A stretch of 64,000 nucleotides of DNA, from the NCBI GenBank assembly GCA_017403085.1, contig JAFQOQ010000025.1, forward strand, positions 60,442 to 124,441. The letters run 5' to 3'. Position 1 is the first letter of the stretch, and each line of letters opens with the position of its first letter. The translations under genes were made by a program, and so were the position numbers. Positions 1-8,225 of the stretch are shown here, piece after piece. The notes under the pieces were generated by a model that was not told the DNA's origin, searched no databases, and saw only the letters and a list, made by a program, of their open reading frames with translations. The DNA comes from Alphaproteobacteria bacterium. GTDB lineage: Bacteria; Pseudomonadota; Alphaproteobacteria; Rs-D84.

Positions 1-106
1 TATTGACTAAACAAGTTGCTGCTAAATTACCTTTTCCAAGAACAGAAAAATCTTGAATATCTAATTCAGGAAATGTTTCTTTGATAATTGCTAGATAATC
101 ATTCAT
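1..106 (-). CDS. Phosphotransferase (APH-like) N-terminus, cut by window edge
   Basis: The first 35 residues are visible on the minus strand, starting at an ATG at 106 and running off the left edge. The sequence MNDYLAIIKETFPELD followed by FSVLGKGNLAATCLVN resembles the opening strand and glycine-rich turn of the aminoglycoside/choline phosphotransferase fold. It begins 11 bases after the stop of the GNAT gene upstream, so the two are probably one operon. A second APH-like gene lies at 21263-22141. The catalytic HxDxxxxN motif is outside the window, so the family call rests on the N-terminus only. Confidence 0.5.
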   Translation of the reverse strand, partial: MNDYLAIIKETFPELDIQDFSVLGKGNLAATCLVN

Positions 107-117
107 ATTAAAACCTA

Positions 118-642
118 TTAGAATTTCTTTGACATATAGATAATAACGTCGTCGTCATATTTTATATCTGTATAATTTTCTAAATGTTCGTCATTTCTCC
201 ACAAACCAGTACCGTCTGGGACAAAGCCGTGTTTAACATACATTCTGAATGCAGAACCATAATTACTATTTACACCAACACCCAAATAAACAGTATCAGA
301 ATATTTTTTTGATATATCTTCTGCAACATTCATTAACATATTGCCAACACCATTCTTTTGATATTTCTCCAGCACTCTCATATCAATAATTTCTGGCCAA
401 CCTTTACCAGCAAATGCACCCCATTGTGAATCAAAATAGACATTGATATAACCAGCAAGATTACCTTTGTATTCAGCAACCAAGGAAACACATTTACCAT
501 TTGCAACATCATTTAATCTACGGAAATATCTTTCTGGTTTCTTATCTAACAGACCCTGTAATTGTTCCTGATGTGCAAGTACTTCAGCATCAGCTTCCGC
601 CAAATCTCTGATTAAAATATCGTTTTTATTATAATAAATCAT
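118..642 (-). CDS. GNAT family N-acetyltransferase
   Basis: This 174-residue protein has the GNAT layout: an N-terminal strand-helix with acidic segments, then the acetyl-CoA loop in the stretch EKYQKNGVGNMLMNVAEDIS, followed by LGVGVNSNYGSAFRMYVKHGF, a typical motif B region. It would transfer an acetyl group from acetyl-CoA to an amine, but the substrate cannot be told. I chose the ATG at 642 because GAGG lies just upstream; the open frame continues to 726 without a good ribosome site. It is the first gene of a short unit with the phosphotransferase that leaves the window. Such acetyltransferase/phosphotransferase pairs can act on small aminated metabolites or antibiotics, which is inference here. 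Confidence 0.8.
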   Translation of the reverse strand: MIYYNKNDILIRDLAEADAEVLAHQEQLQGLLDKKPERYFRRLNDVANGKCVSLVAEYKGNLAGYINVYFDSQWGAFAGKGWPEIIDMRVLEKYQKNGVGNMLMNVAEDISKKYSDTVYLGVGVNSNYGSAFRMYVKHGFVPDGTGLWRNDEHLENYTDIKYDDDVIIYMSKKF

Positions 643-755
643 TTTTTCCTCGTTGTTTATGTGGGTAATTATATCACAAAATCTGTAAAAATGTTTTAAT
701 ATCCTTTCCAAACCGCAACAATTCACGAATAAAATAAACTCGTGAGTTGCAACGT

Positions 756-1034
756 ATGTCGCCCACAGATTGGATTATTGGTTGGTCACGACTGTTGAGC
801 GAAGATTTGGGAGGCAAATGGCCGGGTTCTGAATATTCATGGGGCAATTCACGTGTATGGTTGGATCCATCAAAAGAAACCAACACATATGATCGAAGTG
901 GTTTTAGCGTACATGGTGGGGCAGAACCTGGCTCGGCAGGCTGTATCGATTTAACACATCATATTGATGAATTTACACAATGGTTTGAAAATAATGGACT
1001 GGATTTGATTTTAAGTGTAAAATACAACCAATGA
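756..1034 (+). CDS. DUF2778-like L,D-transpeptidase-fold protein, possibly 5'-truncated
   Basis: The 92-residue product carries SRVWLDPS, then GFSVHGG and GSAGCIDLT. The His-Gly and Ser-x-Gly-Cys pairs are the catalytic signature of the YkuD/DUF2778 fold, which cuts or exchanges peptidoglycan stem peptides and includes the Tlde1-type secreted effectors. The Cys (about residue 64) would be the nucleophile. The frame is closed by a stop at 735-737 and the protein starts abruptly, so an N-terminal part may have been lost. The ATG at 756 is preferred over a TTG at 747. The stop overlaps the start of the next gene. A decayed copy of the same core lies at 1594-1667. Confidence 0.6.
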   Translation: MSPTDWIIGWSRLLSEDLGGKWPGSEYSWGNSRVWLDPSKETNTYDRSGFSVHGGAEPGSAGCIDLTHHIDEFTQWFENNGLDLILSVKYNQ

Positions 1035-1384
1035 AACACATGAAGTCTATATTATATATTTTGGCACTACTGATATTACTGGGCTTATCAGCTCTTGCAA
1101 TGCTAGTGCCAATCTCTGAACTTCACTATATTTCTGTTATGGCACCATACCCATATATACTAGATGGTGAATGTTGTAAATATATTGAATTTATGGGCTT
1201 AGAAATACGCACTATATATTATGTGGCCTTGTTGGTAATATATACAATTGCACAATTGGTATTTGTGTGTTTTGGGATATATAAAGCCTTCACGAAAAAG
1301 TACTTTGTTGCACTGGCATATCTGTTTGCCCCTGTTGCGATGGAAATATTTATGAGTTTGCTGCACTTACTGATATATGGCTAA
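1031..1384 (+). CDS. Small membrane protein coupled to the DUF2778 gene
   Basis: This 117-residue protein has three hydrophobic segments (about residues 5-27, 60-83 and 90-115) and a loop with a CC pair in the first extracytoplasmic part. Its start overlaps the stop of the L,D-transpeptidase-like gene by four bases (ATGA), so the two are translationally coupled. I do not recognise a family. By analogy with effector/immunity pairs, it could protect the cell from the neighbouring peptidoglycan enzyme, but nothing in its sequence proves that. Confidence 0.6.
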   Translation: MKHMKSILYILALLILLGLSALAMLVPISELHYISVMAPYPYILDGECCKYIEFMGLEIRTIYYVALLVIYTIAQLVFVCFGIYKAFTKKYFVALAYLFAPVAMEIFMSLLHLLIYG

Positions 1385-1593
1385 GCAAGACTTATCACTT
1401 GTTATTTTCAATCCATTCTGAAAGTTCGTTGATATTTCGAGCTATTTCGTCATAGTCGCGCAGCAGTAAAGTTCGAAAGTTGCACAGTTGGTCCTGCCAA
1501 AATTAAAAAATCGGGTTTTATGCCCGATTTTTATTTGTTTTCTAATACTTGCACGAGTTCGTAAGTTGGGCAGTAAAAACGACCACCATTTCA
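1385..1593. other. Intergenic stretch with a C-terminal coding remnant
   Basis: No intact gene is visible here. On the minus strand, 1395-1502 reads as 35 codons ending in DYDEIARNINELSEWIENNK and a stop, with no start codon because a stop precedes it in frame; it looks like the tail of a lost gene. A symmetrical terminator follows at 1506-1532. Together with the decayed repeat at 1594-1667 this marks the region as a site of past gene loss. Confidence 0.35.
1506..1532. terminator. Bidirectional rho-independent terminator
   Basis: A ten-base inverted repeat, AAAAATCGGG and CCCGATTTTT, encloses a seven-base loop, with A and T tracts serving both strands. It closes the DUF2778/membrane protein unit from the left. 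Confidence 0.7.
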
Positions 1594-1667
1594 CCAATTC
1601 ACGTGTATGGTTGGGGCCATCAAAATAAACCCAAACATACGGTTGTGATGATTTTAGTATTCATGAC
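1594..1667 (+). pseudogene. Decayed fragment of a DUF2778 gene
   Basis: This stretch is a diverged direct copy of the region around 850-925 inside the intact DUF2778 gene. It shares AATTCACGTGTATGGTTGG, then CCATCAAAA, and a degraded version of the codons for the SGFSVHG motif. A stop codon interrupts the frame, and neither the catalytic Ser-x-Gly-Cys nor an upstream start is present. It shows that the locus once held two copies or was rearranged. Confidence 0.65.
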
Positions 1668-1687
1668 AGATTATTTTGACGCAACTA

Positions 1688-2254
1688 TTAGTATGATAAT
1701 GTGCGATTTAGGCGATCTAATTCTTGTTGTAATTCATTATATTTCTGACAATAACTTTCGTAATCAATGCATGCCTGGTCATGGACATCACGGCCATAGG
1801 CGCGGGCATTCATATTGATTTCACATGCCGCAATCGCGTCATCTAAACGCCATAATTGGTCACAGACCTCGTCACGGCGCGCATAAAGCGACGTTAAATC
1901 CAATGGACGCTCTTTACTTTTTCTGATGGCATATTCATATGTTCGATTAAAACTGATGACCGCAGGCATTTGTGTTGCAGCCGCCTTGCCAGCAGCAATT
2001 TTTTCTTCGACACCACGAACCTGGGCCTCGTAATCGGCCAGTTCATCTTCGGCTTCGCGTGCAGATTCGCGATCATAACGGTTCGCACTGATATAACTTT
2101 CCAAATTTGCAATATGAGTGTGTAAAACGTCTTTTTCAGACTGGGCCGCCTGCCCTGCCGATATCGTATGGGATAACTTTTTCGCCTTGGAATCCATTAC
2201 AGATTTCAAGATATTAAAAACGTTAATAGAAACTGTTTTATTCGGTTTTGCCAT
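1688..2254 (-). CDS. Coiled-coil protein of unknown function
   Basis: The 188-residue product is almost entirely charged helix, with heptad-like patterns from about residue 25 to 85 and again from 120 to 185 (for example YNELQQELDRLNRTLSY at the end). There is no signal peptide or membrane segment. The start at 2254 has GAGGG about nine bases upstream. I do not recognise a family. A structural or scaffolding role is likely, because no catalytic motif can be seen. It stands alone, on the same strand as the Cys-rich membrane protein further right. Confidence 0.6.
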   Translation of the reverse strand: MAKPNKTVSINVFNILKSVMDSKAKKLSHTISAGQAAQSEKDVLHTHIANLESYISANRYDRESAREAEDELADYEAQVRGVEEKIAAGKAAATQMPAVISFNRTYEYAIRKSKERPLDLTSLYARRDEVCDQLWRLDDAIAACEINMNARAYGRDVHDQACIDYESYCQKYNELQQELDRLNRTLSY

Positions 2255-2331
2255 TCTGCGACCCTCGCTTTTTATACACTTCCTAGATAGATATAGTACA
2301 TAAACTATTTTTTGTCAAGTATCAGTATGTC

Positions 2332-3573
2332 TTATTTACATACTGCGACATATGGCGGAAGCGAGCGACTGACATCAATTTCGCCGGCCCCACAATCAAG
2401 GCAATTAAATTTACGATTTTGGGAATGCGCCCTGTCTATTGGAATCGCAATGTTTTCAACCGCGGTGACGTTAGTGGCATATACCTGATTTGGAAAGCCA
2501 AAATAAAATGCACGTGATGGGCCACTGCACGCGTCGGGCGACCCAGGATAGCATTTTGCATCTGTAATCTTGGATGCGTCAGGCACGCAAACTGATGTAC
2601 AGGTGTCGTAATCTGTTACCAAAACCTCGCAATCAGTGCAAGATGTTTGCGGAATCAACAGTGTCGCACCAACCGAACCATACACCGCGCCCTGGGTTAT
2701 ATTTTTACATTTCTTGGTATCAGGTATGCTATTTGGATCAACGACACATTCCCATTCCAACGTATTGTAATTCAGGCGCGCAACCATTTTATCTGGGCAA
2801 CTTTTTTCAGGAAACGGATTGATGCATTCCCATACGCTATCCACCATGACAGCCGTCTGAGAATCTGCGCATAATGGCTTTCTGGATTCATCGGCCACAC
2901 ATTCCAGCAAATCAGAATCCCATATCATGTCGCCACCACAATCTGTTTTTGCGTTATAGGCAATACACTGCCAGCGACCAAATCGATAAACCTTGGCCAT
3001 GCCAGTCGGACAGACGATGTTTTCATCAACAACCGTGTCATAGGTCGTTATAGTGTCAGGTATTTCATACTGGGTAAAATATATCAATTGGCCGTCAATC
3101 AGTTCCATTTTATCAATAATCGCAGACGGCACAACACGTTTTGACGATGTGCCACCAGACATGATTTTACCCTCTTGAAACAGGCCAAATGTGCCGGCAT
3201 CGGAATAATAGCGCTCTAAAATTTCCATCATGCCGTTATACAAATTTTCTTCCAGTGGGGCAGTTGCAGTTATGATATAACTAAAATCTGGCTTTTTACC
3301 CTTAACAATTTCACATTTGGTTTCTTTTAACCGTTTATCCAGACAGATAAACTGACTGTCAATCATGTTACGCGAAACACATTCGTCGGTAAAATCAAGC
3401 CCGTTAATCTGGGCATTGTGAAGTGCCGCCGCACACTGGGCAATGGCACGTAAATCAGATTGGGTAATCGCATATTCGGTTTCGTGCGGAGATACACGCT
3501 GGCTGGGGCTGTCGAACATATAGTAGCCGGCCATAAATATTACTACTAAAAACATAATAAAAATATTCATCAT
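2332..3573 (-). CDS. Membrane-anchored cysteine-rich repeat protein
   Basis: This 413-residue protein has one N-terminal hydrophobic anchor (about residues 2-20) and a long exported part. From about residue 185 to 300 there are four spaced units in which Cys residues bracket a Trp-x-Cys (RWQCIA, LLECVAD, VWECIN, EWECVV), and another Cys-dense block sits at 310-413 (TSCTDCEV, CLDCGAG). Paired Cys in an exported protein suggests disulfides. The family is not known to me. Two ATG codons are adjacent at the start; an AAGGGGG lies just before them, so the second (3570) may be the one used. Confidence 0.65.
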   Translation of the reverse strand: MMNIFIMFLVVIFMAGYYMFDSPSQRVSPHETEYAITQSDLRAIAQCAAALHNAQINGLDFTDECVSRNMIDSQFICLDKRLKETKCEIVKGKKPDFSYIITATAPLEENLYNGMMEILERYYSDAGTFGLFQEGKIMSGGTSSKRVVPSAIIDKMELIDGQLIYFTQYEIPDTITTYDTVVDENIVCPTGMAKVYRFGRWQCIAYNAKTDCGGDMIWDSDLLECVADESRKPLCADSQTAVMVDSVWECINPFPEKSCPDKMVARLNYNTLEWECVVDPNSIPDTKKCKNITQGAVYGSVGATLLIPQTSCTDCEVLVTDYDTCTSVCVPDASKITDAKCYPGSPDACSGPSRAFYFGFPNQVYATNVTAVENIAIPIDRAHSQNRKFNCLDCGAGEIDVSRSLPPYVAVCK

Positions 3574-3642
3574 TCCCCCTTGCGATTTATAAAAAGTCTA
3601 GGTAATATACAAATAAATTGCAACAGGAAATCAAATAGTACC

Positions 3643-4125
3643 ATGAAAAAAATTTTTATTGTTTTAACACTGCTGATAACGACCGCATGTGGGTTTAAAC
3701 CCATGTTTTCTGGCCAAGATACCGATATTTACGTTACACCAATCAGTGGAATTAACGGGATTGAATTGCGTAATGCGCTGTGGGCAAAATTTGGCGGACA
3801 ACGGGATGAAGGTGCAAAATATACACTGACGGTGAAATTAAATAACCCTGTGACACAATACAAGGCGTTGGAACCAACGGGCGACGCCACGTGGCAAGAG
3901 GTATCTTTGACCGCAACATATGTATTAACCCAAGGCGACAAAAAAATCGCATCTGGGATGGAGACGGCCGCAGAATCATATACGTTTGTGCGATATTTGG
4001 TTGCGTCAAATGCGTCTTATAACAACGCGGTTAAAAATGTAATTACCGTTTTGGCAGAAAAAATTGGAACGCGCGCCATCGCGGAAACTTACTCGATCGA
4101 GCCAAACAACGCAAATGATAAATAA
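3643..4125 (+). CDS. lptE: LPS-assembly lipoprotein LptE
   Basis: A 160-residue lipoprotein: a Lys-rich start and hydrophobic segment end in a lipobox, TTACGFKPMF, so Cys17 would be lipidated. LptE sits in the outer membrane as the plug of the LptD barrel and helps place lipopolysaccharide in the outer leaflet. The CGFxPM start and the following domain of alternating strands and two helices (ELRNALWAKFGG; NAVKNVITVLAEKI) match the family at its usual length. The stop overlaps the first base of holA by one nucleotide; lptE-holA is a common order in Proteobacteria. The ATG at 3643 is chosen because the lipobox follows at the proper distance. Confidence 0.9.
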   Translation: MKKIFIVLTLLITTACGFKPMFSGQDTDIYVTPISGINGIELRNALWAKFGGQRDEGAKYTLTVKLNNPVTQYKALEPTGDATWQEVSLTATYVLTQGDKKIASGMETAAESYTFVRYLVASNASYNNAVKNVITVLAEKIGTRAIAETYSIEPNNANDK

Positions 4126-5114
4126 TGAAGTGGAAAGAGTCGGATTTTAATACGGGAATTGAAAATATAAGGGCCGTCTTGATATACGGACCTGATGCCG
4201 GCCAGGCAGATGAATACTGTGATCGCGCAATTGCTAAATTGGGGATTGAAAAAGACAACTTGTTCGCACTGGATTCAGATGAACTGCGCGAAAAACAAGA
4301 CGCATTATTTGCCGAGGCATGCAGCCCATCAATGTTTGGCGGACGAAAGATGGTCGTAATTTCAAATGCCGGCGATAGCCACGCCAAACAAATCAGCGAA
4401 TTGGTTGAACATTCTGGCCTGTGCGCGACAGTTGTGGTACTGGGTGGGGACTTGCGTGCGGGTGGCGGTCTGCGCACGATGTTTGAGGGTGCAGAAAACC
4501 TGGCGGCACTGGCGTGCTATACCGATGATGCACGAACACTGGCGACATTGATACGAAACGAATTATCCGCCGCAGCAGGAATTCAACAAATCACCCCAGA
4601 TGCAATGGCATATATGACAACTCATTTGGGGGGAGACCGCGGAATAACACGTGGATTCTTAACAAAAATCGCACTGTACGTTGATGATAAACGCATCGTG
4701 GAACTGAGTGACGTGGAAAAATGTCTGCCGGACACGGGCGCGTCAGATATAGATGATTTTCTGTATTCTTTGACAGCGGGACACATCCAACAGACAATGA
4801 TGGCATTAGATAGACTGATGTACGATAACGCAGAACCTAATATGATGGTGCGAATGCTGGACGGGCACTTTAAAAAACTGATGACGGCCGTTGTGGATGG
4901 ACAATTGCCCAGACTGTTTTGGAAGGTTGCAGATAAATTTAATCAGGCAATAAAAATATGGCCAGCAAACGAAATTTCAAATGTACTGGTTCGACTGAAC
5001 GAACTGGAAAAGCAATTACGTACAACAGGTATGCCCGCAGAAATATTACTGCGTGATTTTGCATTAAAACTGTCTGTGCGGGCGGCAAAACTGGCAATTA
5101 AACGAAGGAATTGA
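4125..5114 (+). CDS. holA: DNA polymerase III subunit delta
   Basis: A 329-residue clamp-loader subunit. It opens the beta clamp and loads it at primed sites together with delta-prime and tau/gamma. The N-terminal domain starts with VLIYGPDAGQADEY, the degenerate nucleotide-fold segment of HolA; a middle helical lid follows (AYMTTHLGGDRGITRGFLTK), then the C-terminal collar domain ending in RDFALKLSVRAAKLAIKRRN. Length is normal. It is translationally coupled to lptE by a one-base overlap and precedes map. Confidence 0.9.
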   Translation: MKWKESDFNTGIENIRAVLIYGPDAGQADEYCDRAIAKLGIEKDNLFALDSDELREKQDALFAEACSPSMFGGRKMVVISNAGDSHAKQISELVEHSGLCATVVVLGGDLRAGGGLRTMFEGAENLAALACYTDDARTLATLIRNELSAAAGIQQITPDAMAYMTTHLGGDRGITRGFLTKIALYVDDKRIVELSDVEKCLPDTGASDIDDFLYSLTAGHIQQTMMALDRLMYDNAEPNMMVRMLDGHFKKLMTAVVDGQLPRLFWKVADKFNQAIKIWPANEISNVLVRLNELEKQLRTTGMPAEILLRDFALKLSVRAAKLAIKRRN

Positions 5115-5119
5115 TAGAT

Positions 5120-5881
5120 ATGTTAGCATCTGTTTATGCACCCAAGGATTTTAAGCGTTTGCGCGCAGCGGGCGATTTGGTTGCACGCTGTTTCGATTTT
5201 ATATCGCCACATATCAAGGCAGGTATTTCCACCGGTGAAATCGATAGAATGGTCGCACAATTTTTAAAGGAAAACGGCGCACGTTCGTCTGATTTGGGAT
5301 ATCAGGGATACCCAAAACATATTTGCACATCTGTGAATGATGTTATTGTGCATGGTATTCCAAGTGATGATTGCATATTGAAAGACGGCGATATTGTTAA
5401 TGTGGATTTGACCGCAGAATACAAGGGTTTTCATGGGGACGCATCGCGCATGTTTATGATAGGAAACGTATCATCACAGGCGCGCAAACTGGTTCAGGTT
5501 TGCCAGGATGCATTAAATGCAGCAATCTCTATTTGCGAACCAGGGGTGCCATTGTCTGAAATTGGAAAAACAATCGAAGCAGTTGTTAAACCACATGGTT
5601 TTTCTATATCACGCGACTTTGTTGGGCATGGCATCGGCAAAGTTATGCACGACGAACCACAAATATATCATTTCTATGATAAACGCTGGGACAAGGTCAA
5701 GATGGTGCCAGGATTAGTATTCACAATCGAACCGATGATTAACACGGGATCGCCAGAGTGCAAAATCGATGATGACGGATGGACCGCACGCACGGTTGAT
5801 GGCGGACTGTCTGCGCAATGGGAACACACAATCGGTATTACCGAAGATGGGGCAATAATATTTACAGAAAAAATGTTCTAG
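5120..5881 (+). CDS. map: Methionine aminopeptidase, type I
   Basis: This 253-residue enzyme removes the N-terminal Met from nascent proteins. All five metal ligands are visible: Asp96 (NVDLTAEYKGFHGDASRMF), Asp107, His170 (FVGHGIGKVMHDEP), Glu204 (FTIEPMI) and Glu235 (WEHTIGI); the substrate-binding His78 is in VNDVIVHG. The ATG at 5120 is preferred to the in-frame TTG at 5111, because the GAAGGA at 5104 is correctly spaced for it. It lies five bases after holA and is followed by radC. Confidence 0.95.
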   Translation: MLASVYAPKDFKRLRAAGDLVARCFDFISPHIKAGISTGEIDRMVAQFLKENGARSSDLGYQGYPKHICTSVNDVIVHGIPSDDCILKDGDIVNVDLTAEYKGFHGDASRMFMIGNVSSQARKLVQVCQDALNAAISICEPGVPLSEIGKTIEAVVKPHGFSISRDFVGHGIGKVMHDEPQIYHFYDKRWDKVKMVPGLVFTIEPMINTGSPECKIDDDGWTARTVDGGLSAQWEHTIGITEDGAIIFTEKMF

Positions 5882-5893
5882 GGATGCTTTGCC

Positions 5894-6592
5894 ATGTCAG
5901 ATAAAGGTTCTTCTTTTACGGTTGGACATCGCGAACGCCTGAAAGCGAAATTTTTGAACGACAAATTGGCGGATTATGAATTATTAGAATTACTGCTGAC
6001 GTATGCGATTCCACGACGTGATGTTAAGCCACTGGCACACAAATTAATTCGACATTTTGGTGGTGTATATTTTGTATTTACTGCACCAATTGAAAAATTG
6101 ATGGAATGCGACGGCGTTGGGCGCACGACCGCAATTCTGATTAAATTGGTGCAAAACTTAATGCTGATTAACCATCGGTATGACGCACAAACCAAGAAGA
6201 TATATCACAACCCAGAGGCATTTATTGAATATATCAGATTAAAATTAACTGTGTTAGATCACGAAGAATTACATGTGTATTATCTGGGTGCAGACTTTAC
6301 ATTGGTTCATGAAGAATTACACACCAGGGGTTCTGTTGATGAATCACCAATATACCAAGTACAGATATTAAAACAAGCATTGAATTTATCCGCAAAAAGT
6401 ATCGTGCTGGCACATAATCATCCGACGACAAGTAATTCTTTTTCAACACCAGATATTGAAATGACACATAATTTGGAAATTTATTTGAATATGTCTGGGA
6501 TTAGTCTGTATGACCATTTTGTTGTGTCTGGCGGGATTGTTCATTCTATGCGCGAATTGGGTGTATTAAATAAATCATCATCGGATAAATAA
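5894..6592 (+). CDS. radC: RadC family JAB-domain protein
   Basis: A 232-residue protein with an N-terminal helix-hairpin-helix (about 65-80, ECDGVGRTTA) and a C-terminal JAMM/MPN fold. The metal motif is AHNHPTTSNSFSTPD, with His174, His176 and Asp187. Despite its name, RadC has no proven repair role; the fold is that of metal-dependent isopeptidases. Its 3' end overlaps by 15 bases the 3' end of the convergent gene on the other strand. Confidence 0.9.
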   Translation: MSDKGSSFTVGHRERLKAKFLNDKLADYELLELLLTYAIPRRDVKPLAHKLIRHFGGVYFVFTAPIEKLMECDGVGRTTAILIKLVQNLMLINHRYDAQTKKIYHNPEAFIEYIRLKLTVLDHEELHVYYLGADFTLVHEELHTRGSVDESPIYQVQILKQALNLSAKSIVLAHNHPTTSNSFSTPDIEMTHNLEIYLNMSGISLYDHFVVSGGIVHSMRELGVLNKSSSDK

Positions 6593-7222
6593 ATCGGTGA
6601 CGTCACAGACCGTACCCAAGACATCTTGTGATGCCACATTTAATTTATCACCAGATAATTTATATATCGTACGGGTTGCAGGCGTTGGTGTATTCCAAGA
6701 ATCCTTCCATTTGCGCGATATCTTGGTGACCCGGAAATCAGGCTTAAGTGAAAAGTGCAACTTCTGCAATGCGCATTCTGCGCCTTGGACCGTACGAAAA
6801 CCGGACGGGGTAATGTTTATTAAAATATCGCCGTCGTTTATTTCTATTTTATATTCATCATAAAAATGACTGGTGCCGTTTTCATGGCGCGTGCGTGTGA
6901 TACGGTCTGTTTTTCCGTCACGATTTATATCCAGATTAAATTCAGCGACGCTTTGGATACCACTGTCTGTTTCGTCCAGCGGATATTCGGTTATCGTATC
7001 AGGACGCGGCAGGCCGTCTGAAAACACACCGCCATGGGCATTTTGGCGTGGCGCGATACGCGACACAGCAGGCGCAGAAACACCAATTGTTTTTCCATCA
7101 TTACTGCGCGTACCAGATGCCAATAAATAAATCAATACCCCAATGACGACCAACATAAACACCAGCATTATGGTCAAAGTAACGCCACCGTGTTCGGGGG
7201 TTGTGTTAAATCTGTTGGACAT
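6578..7222 (-). CDS. Single-pass membrane protein of unknown function
   Basis: The 214-residue product has a short cytoplasmic head (MSNRFNTTPEHGG), one membrane helix (about residues 14-36) and an exported domain. The middle contains DLDINRDGKTDRITRTRHE-type acidic Asp-rich sequence (residues about 95-115) that could bind calcium, and the C-terminal part is beta-rich with one Cys near the end. GGAGG directly upstream fixes the start at 7222. The gene overlaps the end of the upstream gene by 17 bases and is the last of a three-gene minus-strand unit (9272-6578). I do not recognise the family. Confidence 0.65.
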   Translation of the reverse strand: MSNRFNTTPEHGGVTLTIMLVFMLVVIGVLIYLLASGTRSNDGKTIGVSAPAVSRIAPRQNAHGGVFSDGLPRPDTITEYPLDETDSGIQSVAEFNLDINRDGKTDRITRTRHENGTSHFYDEYKIEINDGDILINITPSGFRTVQGAECALQKLHFSLKPDFRVTKISRKWKDSWNTPTPATRTIYKLSGDKLNVASQDVLGTVCDVTDLFIR

Positions 7223-8210
7223 TACCGACCTCCCATCCTTCGATTGTGCGAATTGCGACCGCCACACGTTCCAGTTCCGCGTCTGATAACCCAGACATAG
7301 GTCTGTTTATCGACAGGCCTGTTAATTGTTCTAGTCGTCTGTGGTATGCAGCCGTGTCATTTTCAGACGGTGGCGCATAACGACTGATTGCGCCTGCAAT
7401 TGTCAAAGAATTATAATTACTGGTTCGTAATAACGCCTTGATTGCGTACATACCGGTTGCCTCGTCTGGAAAGACAGCAAATCCACCAGCCTGGCCGATG
7501 GCACCAACCCGGCGCGCAAAACTGCCGCTGCGAATATTACCGGGATTAGAATTGCGCCATGCACGTGTGCCGCCACTGCGCCTTTGTTGTATGCCGTTTG
7601 GTAATGTATATATAACATCTTTTCCGGATTCTGTTGCGCGTGTGGGAACGTCTGCAACATTTACCGGCGATGCAGGCGACACAGTGCCATCAGACGACGT
7701 GGCAGATGGCCCAACAGATTCTGTGGGCATATCAACTGGGGCCTGGGGCGTGTCGTCTGTGGGCATTGGCAGCGCGCCAGTATCAGATATATTTAATTCT
7801 TCGTATAAATCATATTCGTCGCGTTCGGTCAGTGTCAATTTGCGCATATCAAGGACTTTATTGATTTCCGACAATGGAATTTTAATTTGATTGCAGCCGC
7901 GCGTAAAAACATCACCACCATGTATCGCGTTAAGAATTGGCCAAACCGCAGACAACGCCCCAAATATCAGCACTAAATTACGCAGATTCATAAATATGCC
8001 ATCAGTCTTGGCACCACGAATTAACGATAGCCCCCATCCAAATAAAAACATGCCAGTGACAAAAACAATTATAACCCATGCATATTCTATAAAGGTTTCA
8101 AAACTGCGTAAAATACATGCCGGATCTTCCATATAAATGTAAGACGCGTCGGCCCCGACATTATGAAATCCGGCATTTGAAAGCAATCTAATAATCGTAT
8201 CTGTATTCAT
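7206..8210 (-). CDS. Membrane protein with C-terminal phage P5-like muramidase-type domain
   Basis: The 334-residue protein has two membrane helices (about 40-62 and 75-95), a Pro/Thr/Ser-rich linker (about 145-200) and a C-terminal domain beginning GGTRAWRNSNPGNIR and running to the end. The RxxNPGN segment and FAVFPDEATGM resemble a family often annotated as phage structural protein P5 or virion-associated lysozyme. This assignment is from memory of the motif, and no catalytic residue is certain. The same domain occurs in the exported protein at 9864-10547. The arrangement suggests a cell-wall-acting domain facing the periplasm. Confidence 0.65.
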   Translation of the reverse strand: MNTDTIIRLLSNAGFHNVGADASYIYMEDPACILRSFETFIEYAWVIIVFVTGMFLFGWGLSLIRGAKTDGIFMNLRNLVLIFGALSAVWPILNAIHGGDVFTRGCNQIKIPLSEINKVLDMRKLTLTERDEYDLYEELNISDTGALPMPTDDTPQAPVDMPTESVGPSATSSDGTVSPASPVNVADVPTRATESGKDVIYTLPNGIQQRRSGGTRAWRNSNPGNIRSGSFARRVGAIGQAGGFAVFPDEATGMYAIKALLRTSNYNSLTIAGAISRYAPPSENDTAAYHRRLEQLTGLSINRPMSGLSDAELERVAVAIRTIEGWEVGNVQQI

Positions 8211-8225
8211 TGCAGACTATGCAAC

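Noticed and set aside
1549..1818. Plus-strand frame of 89 codons covering the DUF2778 remnant
   Set aside because: Its reading is not that of the DUF2778 protein and it runs into the opposite-strand coiled-coil gene; it is treated as decay.
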